A program made the position numbers and the translations under genes. From assembly GCF_003347515.1 (NCBI RefSeq), contig NZ_QEII01000324.1:372001-436000 (forward strand): a DNA stretch of 64,000 nucleotides, read 5' to 3'. The notes under the pieces are model-generated. The model saw nothing but the letters and a program-made list of their open reading frames with translations. It had not been told where the DNA came from and searched no databases. Source of the stretch: Rhodoferax ferrireducens. GTDB lineage: Bacteria; Pseudomonadota; Gammaproteobacteria; Burkholderiales; Burkholderiaceae_C. Numbering within the stretch: the first letter of the stretch is position 1; every line of letters begins with the position of its first letter. Positions 1-8,005 of the stretch are shown here, piece after piece.

Positions 1-125
1 TCGAGCGAGCCTTGCTGCAGCGGCTGTATCCGCAATATCCGTCCAGCCGCAAGCTGGCGGAGCGGCTGCACGCCTCGCACTCGGCCATCGCCATCCGCCT
101 GCGCAAATACGGTATCGGGACCTGA
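1..125 (+). CDS. sigma-54-type/Fis-family transcriptional regulator, C-terminal fragment
   Basis: Only the last 40 codons are in the window, read in frame 3 and ending at TGA 123-125. The peptide SRKLAERLHASHSAIAIRL followed by RKYGIGT matches the TyrR/PrpR-type helix-turn-helix that closes many sigma-54-dependent activators (family knowledge). The AAA+ and sensor domains would lie upstream, outside the window, so the effector and target genes cannot be stated. A plain Fis-like DNA-binding protein is the alternative. The frame is clear; the wider family assignment rests on this one motif. Confidence 0.7.
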   Translation, partial: ERALLQRLYPQYPSSRKLAERLHASHSAIAIRLRKYGIGT

Positions 126-173
126 GCTGGCGTGCCGCAGCACGTTGTCAGAACACCGGAATCAAGCCCTGAA

Positions 174-236
174 ATTTATAGGTTTTAGGCCTCTAGCCTT
201 CGTGCCATAAGCGTAAGTAGCTACTAAATAAGTAGC
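174..236 (+). repeat. interspersed ~60-base repeat, copy R1 (intergenic)
   Basis: This copy contains the shared core GGCCTCTAGCC..CGTGC, then ATAAGCG and a GTAGCTACTAAAT..GTAGC end. The same string order occurs at 9274, 10346 and 11178, and in coding sequence elsewhere. It lies between the regulator fragment and the convergent DUF938 gene. Nothing else is recognisable in 126-258. Confidence 0.85.
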
Positions 237-258
237 AAAAGTTAGTTCGGCACTTTGG

Positions 259-882
259 CTATTCAGCCACGGTCCACACCAGCAACAGGTTGTTGGCCGG
301 CATGGCGTGGCGTGCGGACAGGCGCAGGCCAGCGCACGCCGCCTCTTGCGCCACCTCATCCAGCAAGCGTATGCCCCAGTCGGGGTTTTGCGCGCGCAGG
401 CTTTGGTCAAACGCCAGGTTACCCGCCGAGGTCTGCACACCGTGTTCCAGATACGGCCCGTAGGTAACCAGCACGCCGCCCGGCGCCAGATGCCGGGCGC
501 TGCCGCGCATCAAGGCGGCGCAGGTCGCCCACGGTGAGATGTGCAGCATGTTGGCGCAATAGATCAGGTCAAAAACTGGGGCGTCAAACCGCGCATCCTC
601 GGGCAACCAGTGCGGCGCCATCACATCCAGCAGCAAAGGCGCGCGCACATTGCTCAAACCCTGCTGGGCCACGTAGGCGGCAATGCTGCTCAGTGCGCTG
701 GAATAAGTGTCGCTGGGTTGCCAGCTCCAGCGCGGCAGCTGCGCGGCAAACCAGGCCACATGCTGGCCGGTGCCTGAGGCAATCTCCAGCGCGTTGCCGC
801 GTTCGGACAACACCTCGCGCAGCACGTCGAGGATGGGCTGCTTGTTGCGCTCGGCAGCGGGGCTGAAATCGGGTTGGGACAT
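259..882 (-). CDS. class I SAM-dependent methyltransferase, DUF938 family
   Basis: A 207-residue protein starting MSQPDFSPAAERNK. The SAM-binding motif I is LEIASGTGQH at about residues 32-41, and the motif IV region DLIYCANMLHI lies near residue 110; both are typical of the DUF938 (METTL26-like) family, whose usual length is about 200 residues. The substrate is unknown. The ATG at 882 gives the family-typical N terminus; the frame is open to 957 but the extra sequence overlaps the end of the upstream lipoprotein gene. The start lies 16 bases after that gene's stop, so the two probably form an operon. No strong ribosome binding site is visible. Confidence 0.85.
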   Translation of the reverse strand: MSQPDFSPAAERNKQPILDVLREVLSERGNALEIASGTGQHVAWFAAQLPRWSWQPSDTYSSALSSIAAYVAQQGLSNVRAPLLLDVMAPHWLPEDARFDAPVFDLIYCANMLHISPWATCAALMRGSARHLAPGGVLVTYGPYLEHGVQTSAGNLAFDQSLRAQNPDWGIRLLDEVAQEAACAGLRLSARHAMPANNLLLVWTVAE

Positions 883-898
883 GGTGAGGGTGCAGCGA

Positions 899-1486
899 CT
901 AGTGATCTTGAGCTGCCATTTTCCGCAATTGGGCCGGTGTGCCGGTCCACACTTCAAAAAATCCGTCGCGCTGCCTGGTTTGCATCCAGGTATCCCAGCG
1001 GGTGTTGGCGAGCGCGGGCTCGGTCACGGCCAGTGAATCCTGCGCAACCCCGACACTCAGGCTGCCACCGCCTTTGTTCTTCGGGTTGGCTTTGGCCTGC
1101 CGCACAACGTCCTGGATGCGCCGTAGCTCGGCCTGGGTGGGCGCGGGCAGGCTGTAAATCAGCCAGCGGCGCCCCGCTGCAGGCGCGGCCAAGCCCAGCG
1201 TGGATACCGATGCCACCGACACCTGCAAGGGTAGTTTTTTGTCAATGGCCTCAAACGCACCTGGCTCGCGAGGCGTCATTTTGATGATCAGCATGGGCAC
1301 GGCGCCGGCAGGCGGAACCAGGCGCGCATCCACCTGCAAAGCCACCATGAACTCGGCCGGGTTGGCGTCAAGCAACTCGCTCTGCATTTGCATCAGACGC
1401 GGCAGCGAGCGTAAAGGCACGCCGGTGCACGCGGTCAATACAAGCAGCGAGGCACTGAGCAGGAGAGGGATGAGAATTCGTTTCAT
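899..1486 (-). CDS. putative lipoprotein of unknown function
   Basis: A 195-residue protein with a lipoprotein signal: positively charged MKR, a hydrophobic stretch, then lipobox LVLTAC with the lipidated Cys at about residue 20. I recognise no domain in the mature part, which contains a PPAG segment and ends in QDH. It is probably anchored in the outer or inner membrane facing the periplasm. The start is placed at ATG 1486, giving MKR; an in-frame TTG at 1498 would add four residues. It precedes the DUF938 methyltransferase by 16 bases in the same direction. The function is not inferable from sequence. Confidence 0.75.
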   Translation of the reverse strand: MKRILIPLLLSASLLVLTACTGVPLRSLPRLMQMQSELLDANPAEFMVALQVDARLVPPAGAVPMLIIKMTPREPGAFEAIDKKLPLQVSVASVSTLGLAAPAAGRRWLIYSLPAPTQAELRRIQDVVRQAKANPKNKGGGSLSVGVAQDSLAVTEPALANTRWDTWMQTRQRDGFFEVWTGTPAQLRKMAAQDH

Positions 1487-1491
1487 GGGTG

Positions 1492-1520
1492 TTGACAAGT
1501 GTTGTTGTGCGATGAATAAT
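1492..1520 (+). promoter_or_regulatory. candidate sigma-70 promoter for the DUF2975 gene
   Basis: A perfect TTGACA (1492-1497) is followed after 17 bases by AATAAT (1515-1520), one mismatch from consensus. Transcription would start near 1527, about 44 bases before the ATG at 1571. The -35 box lies just upstream of the start of the divergent lipoprotein gene, so the two genes share this region. Confidence 0.55.
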
Positions 1521-1570
1521 TATCGTAAAACAGAAATAAATTGTCAACTCAGCCAAAATGAGGTCCCTTC

Positions 1571-2134
1571 ATGTCTGCATCCCTGTCCCGACCCGCAGCC
1601 GATCACCTGCAACGCATCCAACGCCTCAGTCGCGTGATGGTGCTGGCCTGCATGGCGCTGATCACACTGCTGCCGATGGCCCTGATCTACTACTGGGCCA
1701 CCGCGAGCGCCCCTGAACTGGCCGTGCAAGGCAACCTGCAGCCCAGTGCCCTGCAACTGCCGCTGCAACTATGGCAACGGGTGGCGGCAGCCGCGGTCAC
1801 GGCGGTGCCGCTGGCGCTGTTGCTCATGGGGATCTGGCAGGCCAAGCAGTGTTTTGCATTGTTCGTGCAGGGCCAGGTGTTTACCACGCAGGCCACCAGT
1901 TATCTGCGCCGTTTTGCCGGCTGGGTGGCGGCGGCGGCGCTTGCCGCCATTGTGGCGGGCGCGGTGACTTCGGTTTTGCTCACCTTGCAAAACCCGCCCG
2001 GCACGCGCCAACTGGCCGTGGGGCTCAGCTCTAACCACCTGTTCACGCTGTTCTTTGCGGCCCTGGTGTGGCTGATGGCGGACGTCATCGGTCAAGGCCA
2101 GGCACTGGCTGAAGAAAACGAGCGCTTTGTCTAG
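1571..2134 (+). CDS. DUF2975 family membrane protein
   Basis: A 187-residue protein with four hydrophobic segments at about residues 22-43, 72-92, 113-137 and 152-172, as expected of DUF2975 proteins. The family typically sits next to a small XRE regulator and is thought to act with it in the membrane, although the role is not established. The XRE gene follows after 3 bases, so the genes are almost certainly co-translated. A GAGG sequence lies about 7 bases before the ATG. A candidate promoter is at 1492-1520. Confidence 0.75.
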   Translation: MSASLSRPAADHLQRIQRLSRVMVLACMALITLLPMALIYYWATASAPELAVQGNLQPSALQLPLQLWQRVAAAAVTAVPLALLLMGIWQAKQCFALFVQGQVFTTQATSYLRRFAGWVAAAALAAIVAGAVTSVLLTLQNPPGTRQLAVGLSSNHLFTLFFAALVWLMADVIGQGQALAEENERFV

Positions 2135-2137
2135 CCC

Positions 2138-2368
2138 ATGCCCATCATTGTTCAACTTGACATCATGCTGGCGCGGCGCAAGGTCAAATCCAAGGATCTG
2201 GCCGAACACGTCGGCATCACAGAAGCCAATATGTCATTGCTCAAACAGGGCAAGGTCAAGGGCGTTCGGTTCGACACGCTGGAAAAAATCTGCGCCTATC
2301 TGCAGTGCCAGCCCGCTGATCTGCTGGTGTATGAACCCGAGGTTTATTCAGACGAAGACGCGCGCTAG
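2138..2368 (+). CDS. small XRE/Cro-CI family HTH regulator (YozG-like)
   Basis: A 76-residue protein consisting of one helix-turn-helix domain: SKDLAEHVGITEANMSLLKQ is the HTH core, followed by KVKGVRFDTLEKICAYLQCQ and PADLLVY, the standard end of this family. The basic GKVKGVRFDTL wing resembles Bacillus YozG. It starts 3 bases after the DUF2975 stop. It probably autoregulates the pair. It ends 3 bases before the convergent stop of the PPOX gene at 2372. Confidence 0.85.
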   Translation: MPIIVQLDIMLARRKVKSKDLAEHVGITEANMSLLKQGKVKGVRFDTLEKICAYLQCQPADLLVYEPEVYSDEDAR

Positions 2369-2371
2369 CTA

Positions 2372-2977
2372 TCACAAATCCTGTGCGTAGCGTTCCAGCA
2401 TTTGTGCCTGGGTTTCTGCTGGAATGTCGCCGCCAATCTGCTCCTTCATCATTTCGCCCATGGAGGGCATCACCGAGCGATTGACGTGGCGGCTCGGGTC
2501 CCACAGCGCGGAGCGCATCAAGGCCTTGGCGCAGTGCAGGTAAACCGCTTGCACCGTGACCCGGATCACCAGCTTGGGGCGGCGTTTGGCATCGGTGCAC
2601 AGCGCCAGGTCGGCGTCCAGGGTGGACAGGCTCGCCCGGCCGTTGACGCGCAGGGTCTCGTCCACGCCGGGCAGCAAAAACAGCAGGCCGACCTGGCCGG
2701 TCTGGAGAATGTTTTCCAGCGTGTCGAGTCGGTTGTTGCCGGGCGAGTCGGGAATCAGCAAGGTGCTGCTGCCTTGCACCTTCACAAAGCCCGGCTCGCC
2801 GCCGCGCGGCGAGGCGTCCAGGCGCAGACCGTCGCCGGCGCTTGCCACCACCACCATGGGCGACAGCGCAATGAAGCGCGTGCAGTGCACGTCCAGCTGC
2901 GGCAATTCCTTCTTCACCGAGCGTTCGCGGGGTGAGGTGTAGAGGGTGCGCAATTCGTCGAGCGAGGTGATGTCCAT
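2372..2977 (-). CDS. PPOX-type FMN-dependent flavoprotein (pyridoxamine 5'-phosphate oxidase family, MSMEG_1061-like)
   Basis: A 201-residue protein of the split-barrel pyridoxamine-phosphate-oxidase-like fold. Family-typical segments are RFIALSPMVVVASAGDGLRLD, SPRGGEPGFVKV and LLIPDSPGNNRLDTL, then NILQTGQVGLLFLLPG and the CAKALMRSALW motif near residue 155. Members bind FMN and reduce small molecules or sense flavin; the substrate here is unknown. The ATG at 2977 has GAAGGAT 8 bases upstream. The gene is monocistronic and convergent with the XRE gene. Confidence 0.8.
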   Translation of the reverse strand: MDITSLDELRTLYTSPRERSVKKELPQLDVHCTRFIALSPMVVVASAGDGLRLDASPRGGEPGFVKVQGSSTLLIPDSPGNNRLDTLENILQTGQVGLLFLLPGVDETLRVNGRASLSTLDADLALCTDAKRRPKLVIRVTVQAVYLHCAKALMRSALWDPSRHVNRSVMPSMGEMMKEQIGGDIPAETQAQMLERYAQDL

Positions 2978-3174
2978 CGGTGATCCTTCGTTGGGAAGTG
3001 TCTGGTGTGCAGGGGTGTGGTGTGAAGTTTACCGGCGCAAACAGCCGCTTCGTTGTGGGTCGAAGCAGGCCAAAAGTCGCGGTGTCAATACCGGGTAAAC
3101 CTCTGTTTGTCCTACACGGTATGAACCCATGCAGGGCAACAATGAACTCTCTGAACCACAGTAGGGGAAACCTT

Positions 3175-3780
3175 ATGAAATCGAAACTCTTCACTGCGTC
3201 ACTATTGGCGTCCGCCATGTTCGTCGGCCTGGGGCTTTCCCCGGCCATGGCGCAGAACACCAGCACGCCCGCCATTGACCGCGCGCAGCAAACGATCAGT
3301 GCGCGCATCCAGCAAGGCATGGCCTCCGGTCACATCACGCCGTCCGAGGCGCGCGAGCTGTATCGACGTGAGCGCGACATTGAAACGCGTGAAAACCGCT
3401 TCAAAGCGAATGGAAGTGCCACGCCGCAGGAGCGCCAGCAATTGAGGGCAGAACTGGACAGCCTTGCCGCCGACGTTGAACGCATGATGGCTAACCGTGA
3501 CGTCGTAGGACAACGCGGCAATGCAAACACAAGCGGCATCGACAATCGCCAGCTCAGCATCAGCCAGCGCATTGACGAGGGTGTACTTTCTGGTCGTATC
3601 AGCCAGCGCGAAGCACGCCGGTTGTTCAGCCGGGAGCGTGAGATTGCGCGTCACGAGGCCAGTTTCAAGCGGGACGGTGTCGTGACCCCGCAAGAGCGCC
3701 GTCAATTGCGAATTGAACTGGCGACATTACGCGACGAGGTGGAGCGGATGATTCGCAACGACCGTCGCGCACGACGCTAA
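3175..3780 (+). CDS. secreted protein with two tandem EF-hand-like/TPQER repeats
   Basis: A 201-residue protein with a Sec signal peptide ending AMA at about residue 26. The mature part is an internal duplication of about 65 residues. Each copy reads RI.[EQ]G..SG.I...EAR.L..RER.IE, then F..[ND]G..TPQERQQLR and ends in a VERM segment. The NGSATPQER and DGVVTPQER loops resemble degenerate EF-hand loops. The helical, highly charged make-up suggests a periplasmic helical protein; no enzyme motif is seen. The start at ATG 3175 has AGGGGAAA upstream and gives a proper signal peptide. A terminator-like hairpin follows 4 bases after the stop. Confidence 0.75.
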   Translation: MKSKLFTASLLASAMFVGLGLSPAMAQNTSTPAIDRAQQTISARIQQGMASGHITPSEARELYRRERDIETRENRFKANGSATPQERQQLRAELDSLAADVERMMANRDVVGQRGNANTSGIDNRQLSISQRIDEGVLSGRISQREARRLFSREREIARHEASFKRDGVVTPQERRQLRIELATLRDEVERMIRNDRRARR

Positions 3781-3784
3781 AAAA

Positions 3785-3809
3785 CTTCAGGCGCCTAAAG
3801 CGCCTGAAG
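3785..3809. terminator. bidirectional intrinsic terminator
   Basis: The arms CTTCAGGCGC and GCGCCTGAAG pair perfectly over 10 bases with a 5-base loop. On the minus strand the stem is followed by six T residues, so it is a strong terminator for the DUF3297 gene; for the plus-strand repeat protein the T tract is poor. Confidence 0.8.
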
Positions 3810-3833
3810 CAGACAGATTTCGGGGCAAGTCGC

Positions 3834-4082
3834 TCAGCGGTAAAACGCTTCGACCTTGCCCTTCAACTTGATTAACAGCGGCTGGCCCTTGCGATCGCGC
3901 GCCTTGCCTGCGGGCACCTTGACCCAGCCCTCGCTGATGCAGTACTCCTCGACATCCACGCGCTCTTTGTCATTGAATCGGATACCGATGTCGTGCTCGA
4001 ACACGGCAGCGACGTGAAAGGGGCTGCGTTGATCCGCTGACAAATGGTCGGGCAGAGCGGGGAGTTGGGTGGTTTCGTTCAT
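3834..4082 (-). CDS. DUF3297 family protein
   Basis: An 82-residue protein closely fitting DUF3297: LPALPDHLSADQRSPFHVAA, then HDIGIRF.DKERVDVEEYCI and KGQPLLIKLKGKVEAFYR. The family is widespread in Proteobacteria and small, and has no known function; a KOW- or nucleic-acid-related role is speculative. The length equals the family norm. The gene stands alone and runs into the strong terminator at 3785-3809. Confidence 0.88.
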   Translation of the reverse strand: MNETTQLPALPDHLSADQRSPFHVAAVFEHDIGIRFNDKERVDVEEYCISEGWVKVPAGKARDRKGQPLLIKLKGKVEAFYR

Positions 4083-4152
4083 GGGTATCTTTTTTCAATT
4101 TACGCGGATGGACAGCGATTTTCCCTGATTTGGCCCTGGCCTGGCTTGGGCA

Positions 4153-4692
4153 TCAAAACGACGAACCCGGCTGCGCCAGAAACGCCAGTTCTTCAGGTGT
4201 CGACAGCCGGCCCAAAATGGTATTGCGGTGCGGGTAGCGGCCAAAACGCGCAATGATGGCCTGGTGCCGCTGCTCGAAAGCCAAGGTGCCTTCCATGCCC
4301 GGCTGTGCAAACAACCGAGCGGCCTGGGCGTGAATCAACAGCGACTCGCTGTGCATGTAAGGCATGTAGGCAAAGATGCGCTGCGCCAGGGCCAGGGTCT
4401 GATCCTGCCCGCTGGCCACCAGCTCTTGCGCCAGCGTGAGCGCTTGTGGGTCTTGCGCAAACGCTTGCGGCGTGTCGCGGTAGATGTTGCGCGAGAACTG
4501 GTCCAGCACCACGATTTCCGCCAGACGCCCCAGCGGCGTGACCCGCCAGCCAAACAATTCCCCGCGCGCCGCCGCCTGCAAGGTGGCGCCGAAGCGCTCG
4601 CGCATGCGCGCGTCCAGTGCTTCGTCCTTGGCAAAGCGCTGTTTGTCGTTCAGCTCATGAAACCAGAATTGGATGATGTCTTGTGCTTGCAT
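4153..4692 (-). CDS. DUF924 family protein
   Basis: A 179-residue protein that begins with the family signature IIQFWFHEL and carries LGRLAEIVVLDQFSRNIYRD, then AYMPYMHSES and the HRNTILGR motif near the end. DUF924 proteins are all-helical, TPR-like and of unknown function, and are conserved from bacteria to plants. Both the length and the ending EELAFL are normal for the family. The gene is transcribed in the same direction as the flanking small genes but with gaps of 70 and 42 bases. No regulatory site was recognised. Confidence 0.88.
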   Translation of the reverse strand: MQAQDIIQFWFHELNDKQRFAKDEALDARMRERFGATLQAAARGELFGWRVTPLGRLAEIVVLDQFSRNIYRDTPQAFAQDPQALTLAQELVASGQDQTLALAQRIFAYMPYMHSESLLIHAQAARLFAQPGMEGTLAFEQRHQAIIARFGRYPHRNTILGRLSTPEELAFLAQPGSSF

Positions 4693-4734
4693 AGGGGCTC
4701 GAAGGGGGCGGGCGCGGTACGCGGTCTCGGTGGT

Positions 4735-4983
4735 TTAGTGCGTGATGAACTCGTAGCTGACATCCTCGCTCTCGACCATGTCCAAAATGTCGTTCAGCAC
4801 ATCATCGTCTTCGCTGCTGGTCCAGGTTTCTTCGGGGTTGCTGGCAAACAGGGGCTCGATGGCGATGTCCAGGTATTGATTGTTCGGCAGCTTCAACACT
4901 TTGCCGCCTTCGGAGGTCTGGACCAGTTCCCAGTCATCGGGCACGGACAGTTCAAGCTTGATGGTGACGTTGAGTTTTTTCAT
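4735..4983 (-). CDS. hypothetical protein, 82 residues
   Basis: A small acidic protein starting MKKLNVTIKLELSVPDDWEL, with a central DDDVLNDILDMVESEDVS segment. I recognise no family. The N-terminal beta-strand pattern and VPDDWEL resemble small domains that follow regulatory subunits, but this is weak. The start at ATG 4983 has AAGGAT at a suitable distance; the frame is open to 5076 without a better start. It is transcribed away from the TetR regulator at 5143 and may share the divergent promoter region. Confidence 0.6.
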   Translation of the reverse strand: MKKLNVTIKLELSVPDDWELVQTSEGGKVLKLPNNQYLDIAIEPLFASNPEETWTSSEDDDVLNDILDMVESEDVSYEFITH

Positions 4984-5105
4984 GGGGCATCCTTTGTTGG
5001 TGAGCGGGGAGGTTAACCGAAGCGCGCCAAGCCCACCGATTTCCTCTTGCCAATGGTTGCCTCCACCTTTGTCCATGATATTGCCGGGGTTATTTGGCGT
5101 CTGTA

Positions 5106-5125
5106 AATATGATCATCATCATATT
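5106..5125. promoter_or_regulatory. operator O1: palindrome upstream of tetR-family gene
   Basis: The 20-base sequence AATATGATCATCATCATATT is an inverted repeat with arms AATATGAT and ATCATATT around a 4-base centre. The identical 20-mer recurs at 5770-5789 before the SDR gene. Its centre lies about 28 bases before the tetR start. TetR-family repressors normally bind such sites, so autoregulation is the likely role. Confidence 0.85.
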
Positions 5126-5142
5126 GTCCTACATTACGCGTC

Positions 5143-5724
5143 ATGCATTCCAAACCCACTCGCCGCGAAATCACCCACGAGCGCATCGTCGAGGTTGCGG
5201 CGCGCATGCTGCGGCACAACGGCTACAGCGGCGTCGGCGTGGCGGACGTCATGAACCAGGCCGGACTGACGCACGGCGGCTTTTACGCCCACTTTGCATC
5301 CCGCGACGCGCTTCTGGCCGAGGCGGTCGAACGTGCCGGGCGCGACAGTGCGGCGGTGATGACCCGGCGCATCGATGCCAGCCGGGCACGCGGTCAAAGC
5401 GCATTGCGGGCGCTCGTTGACAGCTATCTTTCCGAAGCACACCTTCGTGCAATCGAGGACGGCTGCGTGGTCGCCGCATTGAGTTCCGAGATGCCCCGCC
5501 AATCGCCCACGCTACTCGCTCCCTCGGTCGACCGTGTGCGCAGTCTCATTGAGATGGTCCAGCACGCTTTGCCCGAAGGCGGCACGCCAGAGCAGGCGAT
5601 GGTCATTGCCGGCACCCTGGTTGGTACCTTGCAGCTGGCCCGCACGCTGGGCGCCAACGCGCAAGGCAAGGCGATGCTCGCTGCGGCGCGCAGTGCACTG
5701 CTGTCGCAGTACGACCCTGCCTGA
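5143..5724 (+). CDS. TetR/AcrR family transcriptional regulator
   Basis: A 193-residue protein. The N-terminal DNA-binding domain is canonical: RIVEVAARMLRHNGYSGVGV, then DVMNQAGLTHGGFYAHFASR with the recognition helix LTHGGFYAHF at about residues 42-52. The C-terminal ligand domain begins near residue 75 and has a conserved GCVVAALSSEM segment typical of LmrA/YxaF-like members. It is followed by an SDR oxidoreductase and an MFS exporter, and identical palindromes precede both this gene and the SDR gene. It therefore most likely represses itself and the SDR-MFS operon until a toxic ligand binds. The ligand is unknown. Confidence 0.92.
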   Translation: MHSKPTRREITHERIVEVAARMLRHNGYSGVGVADVMNQAGLTHGGFYAHFASRDALLAEAVERAGRDSAAVMTRRIDASRARGQSALRALVDSYLSEAHLRAIEDGCVVAALSSEMPRQSPTLLAPSVDRVRSLIEMVQHALPEGGTPEQAMVIAGTLVGTLQLARTLGANAQGKAMLAAARSALLSQYDPA

Positions 5725-5769
5725 ACGCGCACAACACGCCGTGCTTCTGGCCCTTTTTTTTCGCCCATT

Positions 5770-5789
5770 AATATGATCATCATCATATT
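5770..5789. promoter_or_regulatory. operator O2: second identical palindrome upstream of the SDR gene
   Basis: This is an exact copy of the 20-base palindrome at 5106-5125, sitting 29 bases before the SDR start codon in the 94-base gap behind tetR. Two identical 20-mers in the two intergenic spaces of one gene cluster are strong evidence for a TetR operator pair. Confidence 0.88.
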
Positions 5790-5818
5790 TGTTCAGTGTT
5801 TTTACCAAGGAGAAACCC

Positions 5819-6526
5819 ATGAAATTAGCTAACGCTACCGTCCTGATCACCGGCGCCAACCGCGGCCTCGGTCTGGCTTTTGCCCGCGAGGCGCTGGCCC
5901 GCGGCGCACGCAAGGTCTACGCTGCGGCGCGCGATCCGTCCAGCGTGACGCTGCCGGGCGTGGTGCCCATCCAGCTCGATGTGACCAAGCCCGAGGACAT
6001 CGCCGCTGCCGCACGCGACTACCCCGACGTGACGCTGCTCATCAACAACGCCGGCATCGCAGCGACCGGTGGTTTTCTGAGTGACAGCAGCGTGGCCTCG
6101 GCACAAACCCACTTCGACACCAACGTCTTCGGCCCGTTGCGCCTGACGCAAGCCTTTGCGCCGGTGCTCGCGGCGCACGGCGGCGGCGCCATCCTGAATG
6201 TGCTGTCGATCGCCAGCTGGATCAACGGGCCGCTGCTCGGCGTCTACGGCATGAGCAAGTCGGCTGCATGGGCCATGACGAACGGCACGCGCATCGAGTT
6301 GCACGACCAGCACACGCAGGTGCTGGCGCTGCACGTCGGCTTTATCGACACCGATCTGACGCGCGGCCTGGATGTGCCCAAGCTCGCCCCCGAGGATGTG
6401 GTGCGCACGGCGTTGGATGCGCTGGAGGCCGGTGCCAGCGAGGTGCTGGCCGATGAGGTAACGCGACAGGTGCATGCCGGACTATCGGCAAACCCCGCGG
6501 TCTACCTGCAAGCGCTGGACCGCTGA
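5819..6526 (+). CDS. short-chain dehydrogenase/reductase (SDR)
   Basis: A 235-residue classical SDR. The nucleotide-binding motif TGANRGLG is at about residues 11-18, followed by LINNAGIA near residue 78, the catalytic Ser in NVLSIASW and the YGMSK catalytic Tyr/Lys pair near residue 143. It would oxidise or reduce a carbonyl or alcohol with NAD(P)(H); the substrate is unknown. The start is ATG 5819, supported by AAGGAG 6 bases upstream; the frame extends to 5789 but that would lie inside the operator. The MFS gene follows after 7 bases. Confidence 0.92.
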   Translation: MKLANATVLITGANRGLGLAFAREALARGARKVYAAARDPSSVTLPGVVPIQLDVTKPEDIAAAARDYPDVTLLINNAGIAATGGFLSDSSVASAQTHFDTNVFGPLRLTQAFAPVLAAHGGGAILNVLSIASWINGPLLGVYGMSKSAAWAMTNGTRIELHDQHTQVLALHVGFIDTDLTRGLDVPKLAPEDVVRTALDALEAGASEVLADEVTRQVHAGLSANPAVYLQALDR

Positions 6527-6533
6527 ACACGCC

Positions 6534-7943
6534 ATGACTGCCACCACTACCACCTCCGGTGCGGCGGTGATCGCCGCCGCCAAGCCACATGCGTCTCCCT
6601 GGCCTGTCTTCTGGATCGCCAGCGTTGCCGTGTTCCTGGTCTCGCTCGACACCACCATGCTGTTCGCCGCGTTTCGGGCCATACGCGCCGGCTTCCCCGG
6701 CACATCAGCCGCCGACATGTCGTGGGTTCTGAACGCCTACACCGTCGTCTACGCGGCGATGCTGATTCCGGCTGGCGGATTGGCCGACACCCATGGCCGC
6801 AAGAAGGTGTTCATGCTCGGCGTCACCCTGTTTCTGGCTGCCTCGGCCGCCTGCGGGCTGTCGGGCACGGTCGGCTGGCTGATCGCGGCGCGTGTCGTGC
6901 AGGCCGTCGGCGCGGCGATGCTGACGCCTGCGTCACTGTCCATCGTGCTTGACGCCTTCCCGCACAGCAAACGCGCGGTGGCGGTCAGTTTGTGGGGCGC
7001 CGTCGGCGGCCTCGCGGCGGCGATCGGACCCAGCGTGGGATCGTTCATCGTCGATGCGGTGGGCTGGCAATGGGCCTTCTACCTGAATCTGCCGCTGGGC
7101 GCGCTGTCGCTGTGGCGCGGTGCCGCCTTGCTGAAAGAGGCCAAGAAGCCCGAGAGCCGGCGCCCGGTGGATGGGGTCGGCATGGGCCTGCTGATGGTTG
7201 GCGTCGGCGCGCTCGCCTTGAGCATCGTGCAGTCGGAGTCACCGCATTGGTCTGCAACCGAGTTGGCCGCCGTTGCCAGCACCGGTGTCATCGCACTGAT
7301 CGGTTTCGTGCTGTGGGCCCGTGTCGCGCCCGCACCCTTGGTCGACCTGCGGCTCTTCAAGCACCGGACCTACACCTTCGTGAATCTGGCAACCCTGGCC
7401 TTTGGCATTGCCTTCTCGATGATGTTCTTCGCGTTCTTCTTTTACATGACCGAGATCTGGCACTACACGCTGCCGCAGGCCGGCCTTGCCATCACGCCGG
7501 GGCCTTTGCTCGTGATTCCGTTTGCAATCATGTCCGGGCGGCTTGCGGCCCGCCTTGGGCACCGGCCGTTTCTGGCTGGCGGAGGGTTGATCTATGCCTG
7601 CAGCGGTTTGTGGTTTCTGCTCGTGCCCGGCGCGCAGCCGGCCTACCTGACGCACTGGCTGCCTGGGCTGATCTTGAGCGGCGTGGGTGTCGGGCTGGTG
7701 TTGCCTTCGCTGTCGGCGGCGGCAGTGAACCGCTTGCCAGCTGAACAATACGCCGTTGGCAGCGCGGTGAACCAGGCCACACGACAGATCGGCTCGGTGA
7801 TGGGCGTGGCGATCACGGTGCTGTTGCTCGGTCATGCCGGGTTGACCCACGAGAGCTTCGTCCCGCTGTACGTGTGCCATGTGGCGCTGGCGCTGTTGAC
7901 GGCCCTGCTGTGCCTGCCGGTCAACACCAAGCCCTCGTCTTGA
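6534..7943 (+). CDS. MFS drug-efflux transporter, DHA2 (EmrB/QacA) family
   Basis: A 469-residue polytopic inner-membrane protein with about 14 hydrophobic segments, consistent with the 14-TM DHA2 group. Motif A appears as GGLADTHGRKKVFMLG near residue 82, and motif C-like GP.VGSFIVDAVGWQWAFY near residue 165. Proton-driven export of a drug or metabolite is the family role. It starts 7 bases after the SDR stop without a strong ribosome binding site, suggesting translational coupling, and so falls under the same TetR operator. Confidence 0.9.
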   Translation: MTATTTTSGAAVIAAAKPHASPWPVFWIASVAVFLVSLDTTMLFAAFRAIRAGFPGTSAADMSWVLNAYTVVYAAMLIPAGGLADTHGRKKVFMLGVTLFLAASAACGLSGTVGWLIAARVVQAVGAAMLTPASLSIVLDAFPHSKRAVAVSLWGAVGGLAAAIGPSVGSFIVDAVGWQWAFYLNLPLGALSLWRGAALLKEAKKPESRRPVDGVGMGLLMVGVGALALSIVQSESPHWSATELAAVASTGVIALIGFVLWARVAPAPLVDLRLFKHRTYTFVNLATLAFGIAFSMMFFAFFFYMTEIWHYTLPQAGLAITPGPLLVIPFAIMSGRLAARLGHRPFLAGGGLIYACSGLWFLLVPGAQPAYLTHWLPGLILSGVGVGLVLPSLSAAAVNRLPAEQYAVGSAVNQATRQIGSVMGVAITVLLLGHAGLTHESFVPLYVCHVALALLTALLCLPVNTKPSS

Positions 7944-8005
7944 TAGCGGTTGCAAGGATGAACGCATTCCTGTGCTAGAGTAAATTTCAACCGCAGGAGA
8001 CCGCC

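Noticed and set aside
7950..7981. TTGCAA ... TGCTAGAGT before the MDR gene as a promoter
   Set aside because: The -10-like part is plausible but the spacing of 20 bases is too long.
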